Source of the DNA: Ryuthela nishihirai
Taxonomy: Eukaryota; Arthropoda; Arachnida; Araneae; Heptathelidae
Assembly: GCA_038380435.1 (NCBI GenBank)
Contig: JAWZYU010000001.1
Location: 16,038,001-16,102,000 of the forward strand
Direction: 5' to 3'
DNA length: 64,000 nucleotides
The notes under the pieces are model-generated. The model was not told the origin of the DNA, did not search any database, and saw only the letters and a program-made list of their open reading frames with translations. Positions within the stretch are counted from its first letter, which is position 1; every line of letters begins with the position of its first letter. This document shows positions 1 through 11,905 of the stretch, piece after piece. The position numbers and the translations under genes were made by a program.

Positions 1-657
1 AGAAAAAAGAAATTTTTTTGTCTCTCTACCTTCCTTTGAAAGTTATTTGAGTAAGTCAATCATTAGTAATTTGTTTCACGACGCGATAGGTATTTTTATT
101 TATTTATTTATTACTCCATAAGAGGGATTTAGTTCAAAGGAATTAATCCCTCTCGTAGAATAATAAATTTCTAGAATAATAAATAGGTATCGCAATTAAG
201 TTCATTTTCTACTTAGACGTCCCTTTATTATAAAGAAATTATTTATTAATGGCGAGAATGTTCTATACCAATGATCCTCAACCTGTGTTTCGAGAAGTAT
301 TTTGCTGTCATCATCCCTTTTCATAAGCTTAATTCCTCTCAGATATCGTTATTAGTAAAGTTAATAGTTATTATTTGGATATCTTTATTAGTTAAAAATT
401 GCTGGAATTGTTTTCAAATATTCCTATTAATATTGACTACCTAGTTATACCCGAGTTCATTAATTTGATATTTTGCAGCATATTTATATTCTTATTTGCT
501 GTATTGAAATCTATTATTCTTGTTCCATGATAAGAAAGAAAAGTTTCATTTATCATGCGTCCACATTTGTCCTTTTCGGAAGACCTCGTTGCAGGTTTGA
601 TAATTGAATACGCCCCACTTATGCAAAAGACTGGTCTGCAAAATATCTCAAGAGTTA
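1..657. other. AT-rich flank, nothing recognised
   Basis: AT-rich DNA 5' of the hAT element. Short open frames lack recognisable motifs. No RNA gene or repeat was identified. Confidence 0.5.
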
Positions 658-845
658 GTGTAGAGCATAGATTCCCAACGGGGGCGATACTGCCCCCCCA
701 GTGTGCGCTGGAGCCTTCCATGGGTGCGGTAGCGGATCCAGAGGCAAATGGGGGGGGGGGGGGGGGGCGTTGAGGCAGTCAAGAGGGGCGGTCAAATAAA
801 TAAATAAATTTAATGGAATTTTCTGTGACAACCTTTTTATCTCTT

Positions 846-1330
846 CTATTCTGTGGTGTCTTCCTGGTGATTCTGGTCATCCACTACCTCATCCGTCATG
901 TACAGCTTTTCAACTGCAGCTTGGACAATAAGTTCCCTGCTACCGCCTACTAGCGTACTGGTACGTCTCAAGTCGACTGAGATGCTCTCAAAAGTTCTCT
1001 TCAAGATTACAGATTGGACATAAGCTTCAATATGTTTTCCCACTCCAAGTCGCTTTGAGTATGATTTATGGTACGTAGTTACAATACCATCCCACGTTAG
1101 AACATAAGGTATAATATTAACATTACACTTGTGAATTAGGCTCAACTCATTAGCCAGCAGATCATACTTCCTCTTCTTTTCAACCTCTACTGTCTGCAGG
1201 TTATCCTGAGATGTTATTCCTACTTCAATAATTGCAATCTCATTCAATACCTTTTAATGCACTACTATATCAGGCTTATTATGATGGACATGTGTGTCCG
1301 TCCTGATAGGCAAATCAATCTTGATGCAAT
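846..1330 (-). pseudogene. REL-type endonuclease tail of an R2/R4-like LINE, fragment
   Basis: On the minus strand a frame reads LPIRTDTHVHHNKPDIVVH, then an in-frame TAA near 1255, then continues to 846 with an acidic end. The order KPDIVV, about a dozen residues, an acidic residue in IIEVGI, then KKRKYDLL matches the PD...D/E...KxxKY layout of the restriction-like endonuclease at the C-terminus of R2/R4/NeSL-type LINEs. That enzyme nicks target DNA for target-primed reverse transcription. No reverse transcriptase is visible upstream (higher coordinates), so only the 3' end of the source element is here. A (TTTA)n-like tract at about 796-815 lies where its 3' tail would be. It lies inside the hAT element, so it was inserted or captured there. 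The assignment is by motif, not alignment. Confidence 0.5.
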
Positions 1331-1841
1331 AATAATATAATAATAATAAATTTATTATATTTAATATTTCTTTTTATAATTATTTTTTAATATAATAAAA
1401 TACTTTGAAAATACCTGTTTTCATGAATAAATATTTTATCTAGCTATGTAAATTATCTTATTGTTATCGCGTTAATAAGCATTTTTAAATTAGCATTAGG
1501 TATACCTATACCTAATTTGTTTTAGTTTAGAATAGATTGACGGTGACAAGTCCTTGCAAGTTGGTAGGCAAACTCGCGGTTCATGCAATTTAACATGTTT
1601 CGACAAGAATATGGGAGCTTGAAACGATTTGTTTACGGAGCAAGTGCGCCGGCATTCCAAACATACAAGTTAATGCGTGCACAAAATCAAATCTATAAAA
1701 GCGATAGCTCTAGGAATGTTTTATTATTTTTATGTGCTTCGCCGTGATAAATAGTCGTGAGTGATAAGTGTTAGAAGTCATCATAAACATTATTTTTATA
1801 ACTATCTATAAATCTGTTGAGAAGTTAATTTGTATTTGAAA

Positions 1842-3620
1842 ATGTCTGAATCGACATCTAAAAAGAAATGCCGGCAGTACAGTATTGAGTATTTGAAATA
1901 TGGATTTACGTACTCTCCTACAAACCAATCATTACCTATGTGTTTAATTTGCCGAAAGGTTTTTTCAAATGAAGATATGAAACCTTCTAGGCTACAAGAG
2001 CATTTAAATAAAATGCATGCTGATAAGAAGAACAAAGATTTATCCTATTTTCAAGAACTGGAAAAGCAATATTTAAAACAGCCAACTATGTCAAACCTTT
2101 TTGCGTCGTCTTCTAAACAAGATGATGATGGACTACGAGCCTCATATAACGTTTCAATGTTAATCGCAAAAACAGGAAAACCACACACAATTGGCGAGGA
2201 ATTAATTTTGCCGGCAGTCAAAGAGATATTAAAAACTGTTCTTCATCATAAGACACCGTCAGATATCATCAAAAATATTCCTCTCAGTAATAATTCAGTG
2301 CAAAGTAGAATAGATGAAATGGTAAAAGACGTTGAAATATCGTTATGTGATTACTTAAAGACTTGCAAATTTTCCATTCAACTCGATGAATCAACTCTAC
2401 CAAATAACGAAGCTCTACTCTTATCATACGTACGATTTATTAAAGAAGAAAAAATTCATGAAGAGTTATTATTTGCTAAAAATTTGGAATCTGATACAAA
2501 GGGAGAATCTATATTTAATACCATGCAAAAGTTTTTTCAAGAGAAAGAAATTCCTATTTGCAATATTTTGTCTGCTGCTACTGATGGTGCTCCAGCAATG
2601 ACAGGGCGTCATAAGGGTTTCATAGCGCATTTGAAACAAGCAGTACCAAATGTACTCGCTGTACATTGTATTATTCATCGTCAGCATTTGGTTGCAAATA
2701 TTTTGAATGAACGTCTGCATACGTCGCTCCATTACGTTATTAAAGCAATCAATAAGATTAGAAGCAATTCATTGAATGACCGATTATTTGGTAAGCTTTG
2801 TAATGAAAATGATGAAGATTACAATCACTTGCTGCTGCACACAGAAGTACGTTGGCTCTCTAAAGGTGTTTGTCTGAATCGTTTTTTCAATCTATTTGAC
2901 TCAGTACTGGACTTTCTTTGAAGACAGAGACGAAAAATTGCGCGAAAACCTGATTACGTCAAAAAATGACATCACTTATTTGACAGACCTGTTTAAAATA
3001 TTTAATCAAGTTAATTTACAGTTGCAAGGTGATGAGTTGAATTTAATAAAACAAAAAACGTCATAGCTGCTTTTGCGGGAAAACTTCTTCTATTCAAACG
3101 AAATCTAGGTAGAGGTGAATACAACCACTTTACCACATTATCAGCAGTCTCTGCAAAACCGGAAGATTTACTTACCTACTGCCAACACTTGGAAGTTCTT
3201 CATGTTGATTTTACGGAGCGTTTCCAAGATATTTTAAACATGAATATACCGAGTTGGGTTTTAGAGCCTTTCGCAAACACAGATACTGATGAATCATCAA
3301 ATTTGGAAGAGGAACTCTTAGAACTCACGACTAACGAAGTACTCAAAGTAAAATTCAAACATGGATACCAAGAGTTCTGGCTTCAAAAATCAATACCAGT
3401 TCTCTACCCTGGATCGTGGGCAATAGTACAGAAGTTTTTAATCGCATTTCCTTCGTCCTATATGGCTGAGCGTAGATTCAGTGCAGTAGCTAATTTACTG
3501 TCAAAGAAGAGGAACAGACTACACATCACTGAACGTGGCGATCTGCGATTGATGTTAACGAAATTGGAACCCGACATTAACAAATTGTTAACACTCCACC
3601 AGCCTCAACCATCTCATTAA
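1842..3620 (+). pseudogene. hAT transposase (BED zinc finger, SCAND3/ZBED5-like), frameshifted
   Basis: A transposase catalysing cut-and-paste of the surrounding element. I start it at ATG 1842 (MSESTSKKK); an upstream in-frame TTG is not needed. Residues about 30-65 form a BED-type finger (CLICRKVF ... HLNKMH). Next come the catalytic region with LDEST, the DGAPAMTGRHKGF motif, the CxxH of CIIHRQH, and EVRWLSKG. The frame is lost near 2916, continues in another frame, and returns near 3055, so two opposite frameshifts roughly compensate. The C-terminal part (3189-3620) carries the hAT dimerisation signature: YPGSWAIVQKFLIAFPSS followed by AERRFSAVANLLSKKRN. Total length near 590 residues is normal for the family. 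Apart from the two frameshifts I see no other break, so the copy is fairly young but inactive as written. Confidence 0.9.
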
Positions 3621-3920
3621 TTTTTTTATTTATTATTAATTTTGTGTTTATCTCATTATTATTTATTTCTTATTGATTCTGTGTTTATTTTTAAAATTTT
3701 AATAAACAATTTTATTGCACATTTGGTTGTAGTTTTATTAATTTCTGCTTTATGATTTTTAATAGATAAATAAACATATAAATTAGGTACAGATAATATG
3801 CAACAATATTTTAATATTTCATATAAAATTAACTATTATGGACTAGGGGGGCGTTGAAATTTTTGTTCTCTTCTAAAGGGGGCGATGGTCCAGAAAAGGT
3901 TGGGAATCACTGGTGTAAAG

Positions 3921-4228
3921 CAAAGACAGTAACAAACAAAATATTCCATCTATCAGATCTTCCATTACCTTTTCTTTGCTGTTTGAAATCAATTTATAAT
4001 GCCATGAGCCAATTAAAAACACGCTAAATGATCCGTTTGAACAGTAGATTTCCTCTGAACAGTGGATCTATTTGTCCAAATTCTCTGGAAAGTCTTGAAC
4101 TTCTTGTTACCTGGCGAAACTTTAGTTCATTTGTCGTGTGTTGAATCGTGCGCTAATCTTGCATGAAATACATTTAAACTTAAAGATTTAAGAAAAACTG
4201 AAAAGTTATAGCTATACCTATATATATA
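3921..4228. other. Spacer between hAT and Tc1 elements
   Basis: About 300 bases of AT-rich DNA with a TATATATATA run at its end. Nothing recognised. Confidence 0.5.
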
Positions 4229-5619
4229 TACACTACTGACGATTAAAAGTGCTACGCCAGGAAGAACTCATCAGATTGTCCCGAAATATGCAAGATAGGT
4301 AGCTAATGAGAGAACATTTAAATGATTCAAAGCACAGCACATACGCACATCATATGTGACAGTAATGACCCCTGGAAGTGGTATAAGAGGAGATTACAAA
4401 GAACCGGTATAAAGCACTGTAATTGTGTTTGCTCGTAGTTCTTGCGCACTAAAGGATCAAGTATGCCCCGTCGAAGAACACGTCATCCATATGACCAGGT
4501 TTCCGATTTTGATCGAGGAAGAATTATGGGATACAGGAAGGCGGATTATCGTATCGAGACATCGGTGGTCATGTTGGATGGAATGCTGCCACAGTGATGA
4601 GAATATGTCGTCAGTGAGTCCAGGAGGAACGAACTCACCGATGTGAGGGATCTCAACGGCCCTGTCAGACAAACGAACAAGAGGACAGACATCTCGTGCA
4701 CATGGCTATGAATGATTGTACAGCCACATCAAACACTTAGCTCGACAGTTAGAGTGTTTGCACATCAACCAGTGTCTGCACGTACGGTAAAACATCGTCT
4801 GCAGCATCGGGGCATCTTTGCAAAGCAGTCATTGCTTAGGCTATCATTGACTCTACAACACAGGTGTATGCGACTGCAATGGTGCCAATAACGTCGCACA
4901 AGGATGTTTGAATGGTATCGCATCGTCTTTTCAGACGAATCCCGCTTCAGTATGCAGCACCATGATGGACGAATCCATATCTGGTGACCGCGGTGACAGG
5001 TTCAGGGAGATATGCATGATGCAGCACCATACAGGTCCGGCCCCTGGTATTATGTTATGAGGTGCCATTGGACTCCACTCATGCACACGCCTCGTACGCA
5101 TTATTGGCACTTTGAACAGCCAGCGTTACATCACTGAGGTGTTGGAGCCTGTGGTCGTATCTTCTCTTTAGGGAATTTCTGGTGTCATTTACCAACAGGA
5201 CAATGCCCGACCACATGTGGCATGCATCGTCTAACAATTCCTGGATAGCCACCATGTGACACTTCTGCCTTGGCCTGTGCATTCACCGGATCTGTCTCCA
5301 ATTGAGCATGTCTGCTCCATGATCTCACGACGACTAGCACACCAGACACCAGCAGCTGCTACAACAGATGAACTTTGGCTACGTATCGAAACTGCATGGA
5401 CTGACATTCCCCAAACACATCCGACGTCTCATCCTCTCAATGCTGGACCGTGTAGCGCAGTTATTGCCGCTCATGGTGGCTACACAAAGATACTGATTTC
5501 TTGATATTCCACAAGTTTAACCAAGTTGTATTTGTAATCATTTGATCCTTGTAGCATAAGCTATGAATTCTGTTATCTCTTGTCTTTCTTGATATGCACT
5601 TTTAATAGCCAGCAGTGTA
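4229..5619 (+). mobile_element. Tc1-like transposon, both ends present
   Basis: The element is 4231-5617 with TA on each side (4229-4230 and 5618-5619). The left end reads CACTACTGACGATTAAAAGT. The right end, reverse-complemented, reads CACTGCTGGCTATTAAAAGT, so the terminal inverted repeats match with a few substitutions. At 1387 bp it has the normal size of a Tc1-like element and holds one decayed plus-strand transposase. Confidence 0.9.
4463..5504 (+). pseudogene. Tc1-like transposase, heavily decayed
   Basis: The frame starts MPRRRTRHPYDQVSDFDRGR, a typical N-terminal helix-turn-helix of Tc1 transposases, followed by GYRKADYRYRDIGG. The middle is broken by many stops and frameshifts. The C-terminal catalytic block is still clear: QQDNARPHVA near 5190-5225, then WPVHSPDLSPIEHVCSM (5275-5325), which carries the SPDLSPIEH context of the DD34E triad. 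The end resembles the family ending HGGYTKY. This enzyme would cut at the inverted repeats around it and integrate into TA. It is certainly inactive. Confidence 0.85.
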
Positions 5620-6086
5620 GATAGATAATCTTATAGAAATTTCTTAATATAAGATATTTTAGAGATGTGAAATTTCTAGGAAGGAAGAAACAATGCATTT
5701 TATTCTGTGAAGTTGTTTGTACACTATTGGATATTTTATTAAAGTCAATTGCCTGTTTAAACTACTGCAAAATTTTCCTGAGTCTTGGTGCCCTTGTGAA
5801 CTATCTATTTTACTATTGCATACTCAAGAAAATGCTATTAAGATATAATTACACGAACATTTCAAAGCATACGTGAGAAATAATTTCCTGATATTTTAAA
5901 TCAGCGTATAAGGTAGAGATGAGTTCTGGCTCGGGTGTTGTAGGGCTCAAAATAGAACGGATGACTTCGGGGGAGTTGGAGGGGAGGATCGAGCTCATAA
6001 TAATTGAAATTTAAAATATTTCTGATAATTGCGAAAACAATAAATATTTTTTCAGATTAACTTAAGCCTTAAACGGCATAGTTCGA
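5620..6086. other. AT-rich spacer
   Basis: No coding or repeat signal recognised between the Tc1-like element and the SINE. Confidence 0.5.
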
Positions 6087-6464
6087 TTGGGTTGTTTTAC
6101 TTCCGAGAGGCACTTTTTTGCACACCATGGGCTAAATGGCCAGGTCACATGGACCCCGAATGCTCAGAGAAGGTTGGGGGAGAGGACCTACTGGAACAGC
6201 TGTTGGGAGACAGATGGTAGCCTCCCGTCAAGGACATCCAGTGTGTTCTTTAACGTGCACAGGGTATGGCTTTCCCGCACACGGGGTCACGGTTTAACGT
6301 ACCATCCGACGGACGATGGCCTTTCCAAGCCCATCGGTGTCCCCTACTGACCGTGGGCAGGGCAGGGAATTTTGCGGAGATAAATGGTCGAATCTCAGCT
6401 GGGACTCGAACCTGGGAACTACAGATTATGAGCCTGGCGCGCTACCGACTGAGCCACCCCCGCC
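6087..6464 (-). mobile_element. SINE family A (tRNA-Met-like head)
   Basis: Reverse copy of the abundant SINE of this window. On its own strand it begins GGCGGGGGTGGCTCAGTCGG (A box) with the B box GGTTCGAGTCCC about 40 bases on, then a non-tRNA body with the block GTGCACGTTAAAGAAC, and ends in GTAAAACAACCC. The head resembles an elongator tRNA-Met in which the anticodon triplet reads CGT or CAT. No clear target duplication was seen for this copy. Confidence 0.85.
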
Positions 6465-7272
6465 CAACCCTCATAATAGTTTGGGCGCTAGTTAATGTGT
6501 CACCATGGCAGACTTTCATCTTGTGTTAGCTCTATCCGAGGCAGGGGTCAGCGGAGACTTCGGTCTTTGTAGAAGTAGCTTCTAGGATTATTCTGTATCC
6601 AACGTGTTGCAAATGAAAAAAATTTATTTAAATCTTTTAATCAGGCATGCAATTAAAAATAAGCACCGTCCGTCTTTCGATCTTTTTTTACTTATTATCT
6701 GTCTGTAATAAATGAATGACTCTTTGCATTCATAATGATGTTACCCATGAATTTCTTATTTCTACTTTATTAGTGTTCCTAACATCTTTCGTTCCAAATA
6801 GCATTAACATTTTCATTTTGTAATGAAATGATTACAATTAAAAATATAGGAATAAAGTAAATGATTGAAGATATAAATTTCTCTATATATGTCATAAGAC
6901 ATATATTTGTCCAGATTTGGACAAATATATCTATGTCTTTTGATACATCACAAACGTTTTTTCCCGAATCGGGCTCAAACTCACCAATTATCGATATGAT
7001 CCGGGTTCGGACGGGTGCAAGCTTGAAAACTTAAGCTCGAATTTATCTTTAGCATAGGTATATGTCGGGATAGTTTGCCAACAGAGATAAATACTTGAAG
7101 CTTCATAAATCTATAGGCAAAAGGAAAATAGTTGAATAGATCACAGTAACCTTATAATTCCAAAATAGGATACATTTTAATAACATTTTAATGAACAAAT
7201 GGAAAATTCACTGGACTAAAAGCAGAATTCACTAGACTAATCCAGCAGCTGTGAATTTTCTGGAAATCATCA
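6465..7272. other. AT-rich spacer with a hairpin at 6897-6937
   Basis: No gene. At 6897-6937 the arms AGACATATATTTGTCC and GGACAAATATATCTATGTCT can pair around ATTT-rich loop bases, with a four-base bulge. Purpose unknown. Confidence 0.5.
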
Positions 7273-7507
7273 GAAAAATAATAAATAAAAAATAAATACC
7301 CCCTCAAGTAGCTGCTTGCCACAGAGGTCTGACAGGAGCTTGTCAGTGTATATGCCATAGTAGAAGGTCTGTGAGGATGGCAGGACCTCAGCAGAAAAAC
7401 AACACACACAACCATGCCTTAACCGGGGCTCGAACCCAGATCCCTTAGATCAGTAGCCAAGCGTGTTAACCACTCGGCCATGGGACGGCTTTTCCGAAAA
7501 ATAATAA
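7273..7507 (-). mobile_element. SINE family B (tRNA Ser/Leu-like head) with 12-bp target duplication
   Basis: On the minus strand the element starts GCCGTCCCATGGCCGAGTGG (A box) with B box GGTTCGAGCCCC, followed by a short body that includes GTCCTGCCATCCTC and TGACAAGCTCCTGTCAGACC, and ends in an AT-rich tail made of TATTT-like units. It is flanked by GAAAAATAATAA at 7273-7284 and 7496-7507. A second copy of the family lies at 57460-57680. The tRNA-like head, tail and target duplication are the standard marks of a retroposed SINE. Confidence 0.88.
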
Positions 7508-10060
7508 TTCCATAAAAAACAAACAAGAAAAGTGCGTATTAAACCCCAAATATAATTATCTTTATAATCATTTCTAACCTCTATGCTGTTGTTTTTAATA
7601 ATGCTAATTACGCATTATCTTCGTAAAAGCATGTTTCGTATTAAGCAGATGCATCGATCTCATCCATGTCATATGGGCTACATGAATGCTTAAAGGTTTT
7701 TCATTATCTACGTGCCAATTTTTCCTCATAAAGTTTAATGGAAATGTTTTACTGCCTTACATTTTAGGAAATAACTTATAACTTCGAATTAATTATCTAG
7801 GAATTTTTTAATTAAAACGAAGCTGTTACTTCGGAATTTCCTTATCATCATTAAGATGTCAATGTATAAGTCTTTAACGTTCAATCCTGATTCTTTGAAA
7901 ATGTGGAACCTTCTTCAGAGGATGCTAGTATCTACTGTATCTTCATGAAATTTTTGAACGTTTCCTTGTGAGGTAAGGAATGAAACGCTTTTCGTGCAAC
8001 TGATCACTTGTATAGGGTGAACCACTCTTAGCGACTATTAACTGAGTATGTGATTTTTCAGGTTCTACTGAGGCTCGAACCAGTTACATAAATTCCTACC
8101 TGCGATCTCTGGTTGATTCTACGTAGCAGAAAGAAAGTACCATTGTGTATTCTCGCAACGAAGACAACTTCACATAACACCAAGCCCAGGTTCTTAAGGT
8201 ATTATTCAAACACTGAGGCTTCAGATATTGTTGGCAAATTGCTGTTCAAAAGAATTTTCAATAGTTTAAATTTTACTTCATTTGTTAAAAAATCGAAGTA
8301 GCCTTTTTCCAGCTGTTTCTTCCAACAGAACTCAAAAAGAGACATCAAAATAATGAATTTGGCAATTTTGCGCTTCAAATGGAGGTCAAAACTAATATTT
8401 AAATAACTGTAATACAATGTAAAAAACGAATACATACTGAGCGTTGTTTTTGCCCTCTGTTCAGAGCCCACATTTTTTTCTTGTTGTTTCAATCAAAGAC
8501 CGTAATCCTAACATAATTATCAAACCTCATCTATGCAGGTAAACACACCCGATTGTTCCAAAAATAGCAACTATTTCCATAACTAATAAGATATTGATTC
8601 TCATCTGCGCTTCGTGGGAATTGTTATGATATTAGCTCCTTCACTATGCTATGCTTACATTTGAACTTTTGCTTCGTAGGAAAATTCGTGTTTACTTTAA
8701 TCCCGTCTCCAGCTTCTCTAATTTCCTCCATAATCTTTCTACGAAAATAGCAACTCTCCGAAATACCAATGACATTCACATCAACCTGGAAAACAAGAAA
8801 GCATCACTGTCAACACAGAGCCTGAAACAAAGAAATCTACCTTTTTTGTTTTTAACATAGGTTGGTAAAGTTGTCATGGCAGATGTTTTCTCTTGCATGC
8901 AAGTATGTTTGTACGTTAATCATCTCATCTATTATTTTAAGCAACGGTATCATATGCTACCCGGTTACTATTTCTTGATAAATAATTATTTCGTTAACAG
9001 AATATGTTATATGAGTTTAATGAAAAGAGATAATTAATGATATTCTATAGCTTATCCTGACTCTTCGTTCCCATATAAGAAAGACAAAGAAATGTAATTA
9101 AAACAAATAACATGATAAATTCCAGCTTGCAAATAGTACAACACAAAGAAGTAAGATATAATAATTAAATTCGTAAACTAACTTAATTTAGAAGTAGCAC
9201 CAAAGAAGAAGTAGTAATAATAGAGCCTTAAATAGGAGAATTTCGCAACTATTCACATTATTTTTGAAAATGAAATATTTTCCAAAAACATATTCTCATC
9301 TGATTGACAACAAATCAAGAACATAAATTTACTTGCTTATTTAAATATGATATGACAAATTAAAAAGTTATGGGCACAAACAGGAAAAAATAATAAAACT
9401 GCAAATATTTGCATGATACGAATACAATTTTAAGATATTTAAAGCAAAAGTATTCGCGTCAGCGTACTGGCCATATAACTTAATCTGGAAATGCCTTTAA
9501 TGTGCTGGTAATGCCTTCCTAACCTCCATTAAAAAAATCGCTGATCTTGCTTTCTACCACGAGCATGGAGGAAGTATTGTAATCATCAGGAGCAAAATAA
9601 ATCGATCTCGAAATTTTCAATTAGGAGCAAGTTTCAGGTGACCCTGAGCAAGAAAAGCGGTTTTCGCTGTGACGTCTGTCCTGTGCAGGGCGCCTCTAGT
9701 GAGTGAATTATTTGAACTATTGGGTGGAAATATTACATTTCAGCATATTCCTTCCGAATCAGTGATGTAGGGACCGTGGATCTATATACATAATAAATAG
9801 AGATCGATATTTCCATAGACGTTTTTAAAAATTGCTTTTAATAGTTTTCATTAAATTTTGGTTATAAGAAATACAGCTTCTAAATGGTAGTTAAGCTTGA
9901 AGCACTGGACCAAGAGTTGTGTACCAATCCCTTTAATAATGAACAAAACCTGCAAAGCATATCACCAAAAGTTCAAAACCGCTTTCTAATGGTACAAACC
10001 GTTATTAACTTTCAAAGGAGATGTTTCAAAGATGAACGGAAGGGAAGAACTGCTACATTA
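7508..10060. other. AT-rich region without recognised genes
   Basis: About 2.5 kb of AT-rich DNA. A weak tRNA-like B box (GGTTCGAGCC on the minus strand near 8070) has no convincing A box. Short frames have no known motifs. Confidence 0.5.
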
Positions 10061-10305
10061 GGTCAGAGCAGTGGTTCTCAACCTTTTATGCTTCACGTAC
10101 CCCCTGGAAATGTGTATGTAACTGGCGTACCCCTTATATAGATAGATGAAACTATTGTTAGTGTAATAATGACAACTTAGCGACTTTGTTACTAGCTTAT
10201 TTGGAATGGTGGTATCTTTGAGCTCTCACGGCGTACCCCAAAAACTTTTACCGTGTACCTTCAAGGGGTACGCGTAACCCCACATTGAGAACCTCTGGTT
10301 TAGAG
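10061..10305. mobile_element. hAT-type MITE
   Basis: The element is 10069-10297 (229 bp). The ends are CAGTGGTTCTCAACC and, reverse-complemented, CAGAGGTTCTCAATG; inside, both arms contain GTACCCC/GGGGTAC blocks. Flanks GGTCAGAG (10061-10068) and GTTTAGAG (10298-10305) fit a decayed 8-bp target duplication (6 of 8). The ends match the CAGNGGTTCCCAA type used by hAT elements. No transposase is encoded. Confidence 0.8.
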
Positions 10306-10427
10306 TATTGGTCTGGTAATCTATGAACTTCAGGAACGGGCGGTTTGTATTTCAGATTAAGATTGGCTATATCGAGGCTTTCGAATTACAGTTTTCTTAA
10401 AATACAAAGGAGCAATTGTGAAAAGTC

Positions 10428-11380
10428 ATGGGACGGATGGAAGCTGGACAGTAACATAGAGAGATTGTAAGATTCATGAATGTGTCTTAAAATGTAATTT
10501 CCAGACTCTAGAAATGTTTTGAAGACACTGGAACAAGCTCTTGAAAATTGAGCCAGGGTAGGGCCAGAGAAACAATACTTCAAGAAAACCATTTCCTTTC
10601 ACTAATTGCAAGGCGCAATAGAGGGAATGTCAGGGGTCCAATTTGCATCGGAGCTGCCATCCACAGGAAGAACAGTATCCATCGTAACTGTGTCCATATA
10701 ACTTCTCGAAAGTGGGTTATATGCTAGAAGACCTGTAGAGTGCATACCACTAATTTCAACACAACAGAGGACACGTCTATAAAGAAAGAGGCAGCACCTC
10801 AATTAGACTAATGATAAATCGGGACAGGTTCTCTTTTCGAATGAAAGGCTATATAGTGTAAGTAGTGATTCTCGGCGCCGCATCTGGACAGAACGTGGGA
10901 TATATTGCCATCCCCTGAATATCACGGAAAGAGACGGTTTTGGTGGGATTGGTTTGTTGGTCTGGGAAGGTATCACTATAAATGGCCGCACTGAGCTGCA
11001 TGTTTTCTTAGGGGGGAACTCCTGAAGATTCAGAGACGAGATCCTAGAGCCTTTTGTGAGACATTTTTAGAGGTACCATCGTGTCAGAATTCATTTTTAT
11101 TGATTATAATGCTCATCCACATAGAACTCAGATAGTATACCTTGAGTGGAGATATTCAGAGAATGGATTGGCGAGCAAGGTCCCCAGACTTAAATTTCAT
11201 TGAACATGCACGGGATGCTTTGGAAGGCGAGTTGCTTTTAAAGAGCTGAGAAATGCTTTTAGAGAGTAGTGGGATTTGTTTCCCTCTGCATTGTTTGATA
11301 ATCTTATTACAAGCATGAGAGTTCGTTGTGCAAACTGTATCGCAGTTAATTTACCTCAACATATGTGTGATCTATAATAT
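10428..11380 (+). pseudogene. Tc1-like transposase relic
   Basis: Translation in shifting frames gives the order of a Tc1-like DD34E transposase. An N-terminal segment resembles MLEAGQ...VSRLW...GTG (10430-10560), then ARRNRGNV, then the first catalytic stretch VLFSNERLYSV (consensus SDESRF, 10810-10860), WTERGIYCHP, and DGFGGIGLLVWEGITINGRT (10930-10985). Near 11160-11190 it has MDWRARSPDLNFIEHARD, the second and third acidic region. It ends near 11380. Multiple stops and frameshifts kill it. I could not define terminal inverted repeats, so only the coding relic is claimed. Confidence 0.8.
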
Positions 11381-11905
11381 TTCATAATTGAAGAACATCT
11401 GCTATAGCCTTTGATTGGAAATTTAATTTTATAATTGGGTACGTATTACAATATATTCTTTATTGAAATATGAATAATAATATATGGAATATTAATATAG
11501 TCTGAAACTTTCGTTAAATTCTAATAAGGATTTTTTTCAAGTATTTGCATCTTTTTTGAACTTACTTAAATTACAAACAGCAACGTATACTGATTCTTAC
11601 ACTGAAATGCAATATAATAGTACTATGATAGTAACATACTACAAAATAATCATTATGAAAGAAATTTACCATGTATTAGAGTTTACTTCTTAAAATGATT
11701 TGCAATTTTTTAACTGTCTGTTCCAACAATCATTTCTCCGTGAATTTTTAAATGATTTTGCAAATCAAATTCTTTTCATAATGGAACAGAAAGATATTTC
11801 GGACACATTGTCCGGAATATGTTTCCATTCCATTGAAGACTTCGCGTCATATTGGCTGCTAACAGTGGAACTAAACTAATTAACGACCTTAATAAAGAGT
11901 TGTAC
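11381..11905. other. AT-rich spacer
   Basis: Between the Tc1 relic and the RTE relic. No recognised content. Confidence 0.45.

Larger units (their letters stand above)
658..3920 (+). mobile_element. hAT transposon (Buster-type), nearly complete, with 8-bp target duplication
   Basis: The element proper is about 666-3912. It is bounded by GTGTAGAG (658-665) and GTGTAAAG (3913-3920), an 8-bp duplication with one mismatch and the TA-centred pattern (nnnTAnnn) known for Buster-group hAT elements. The termini are inverted: the left end reads CATAGATTCCCAAC and the right end, reverse-complemented, CAGTGATTCCCAACC; both continue into G/C-rich blocks containing GGGGGCGAT. It encodes one BED-finger plus DDE transposase on the plus strand (1842-3620). 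A minus-strand REL fragment (846-1330) sits between the left terminus and the transposase. A run of about 17 G lies near 751-767 and could be miscounted. The two sharp ends plus target duplication make the boundaries reliable. Confidence 0.9.

Noticed and set aside
751..767. Poly-G tracts (also about 30866-30883 and 39266-39282 as poly-C) as regulatory G-quadruplexes
   Set aside because: They lie within the hAT end, an LTR-like block and a decayed gag. Their length is likely slippage or assembly uncertainty.
8050..8130. tRNA-like B box on the minus strand
   Set aside because: Only GGTTCGAGCC is present; no A box at the right distance and no body shared with either SINE family.
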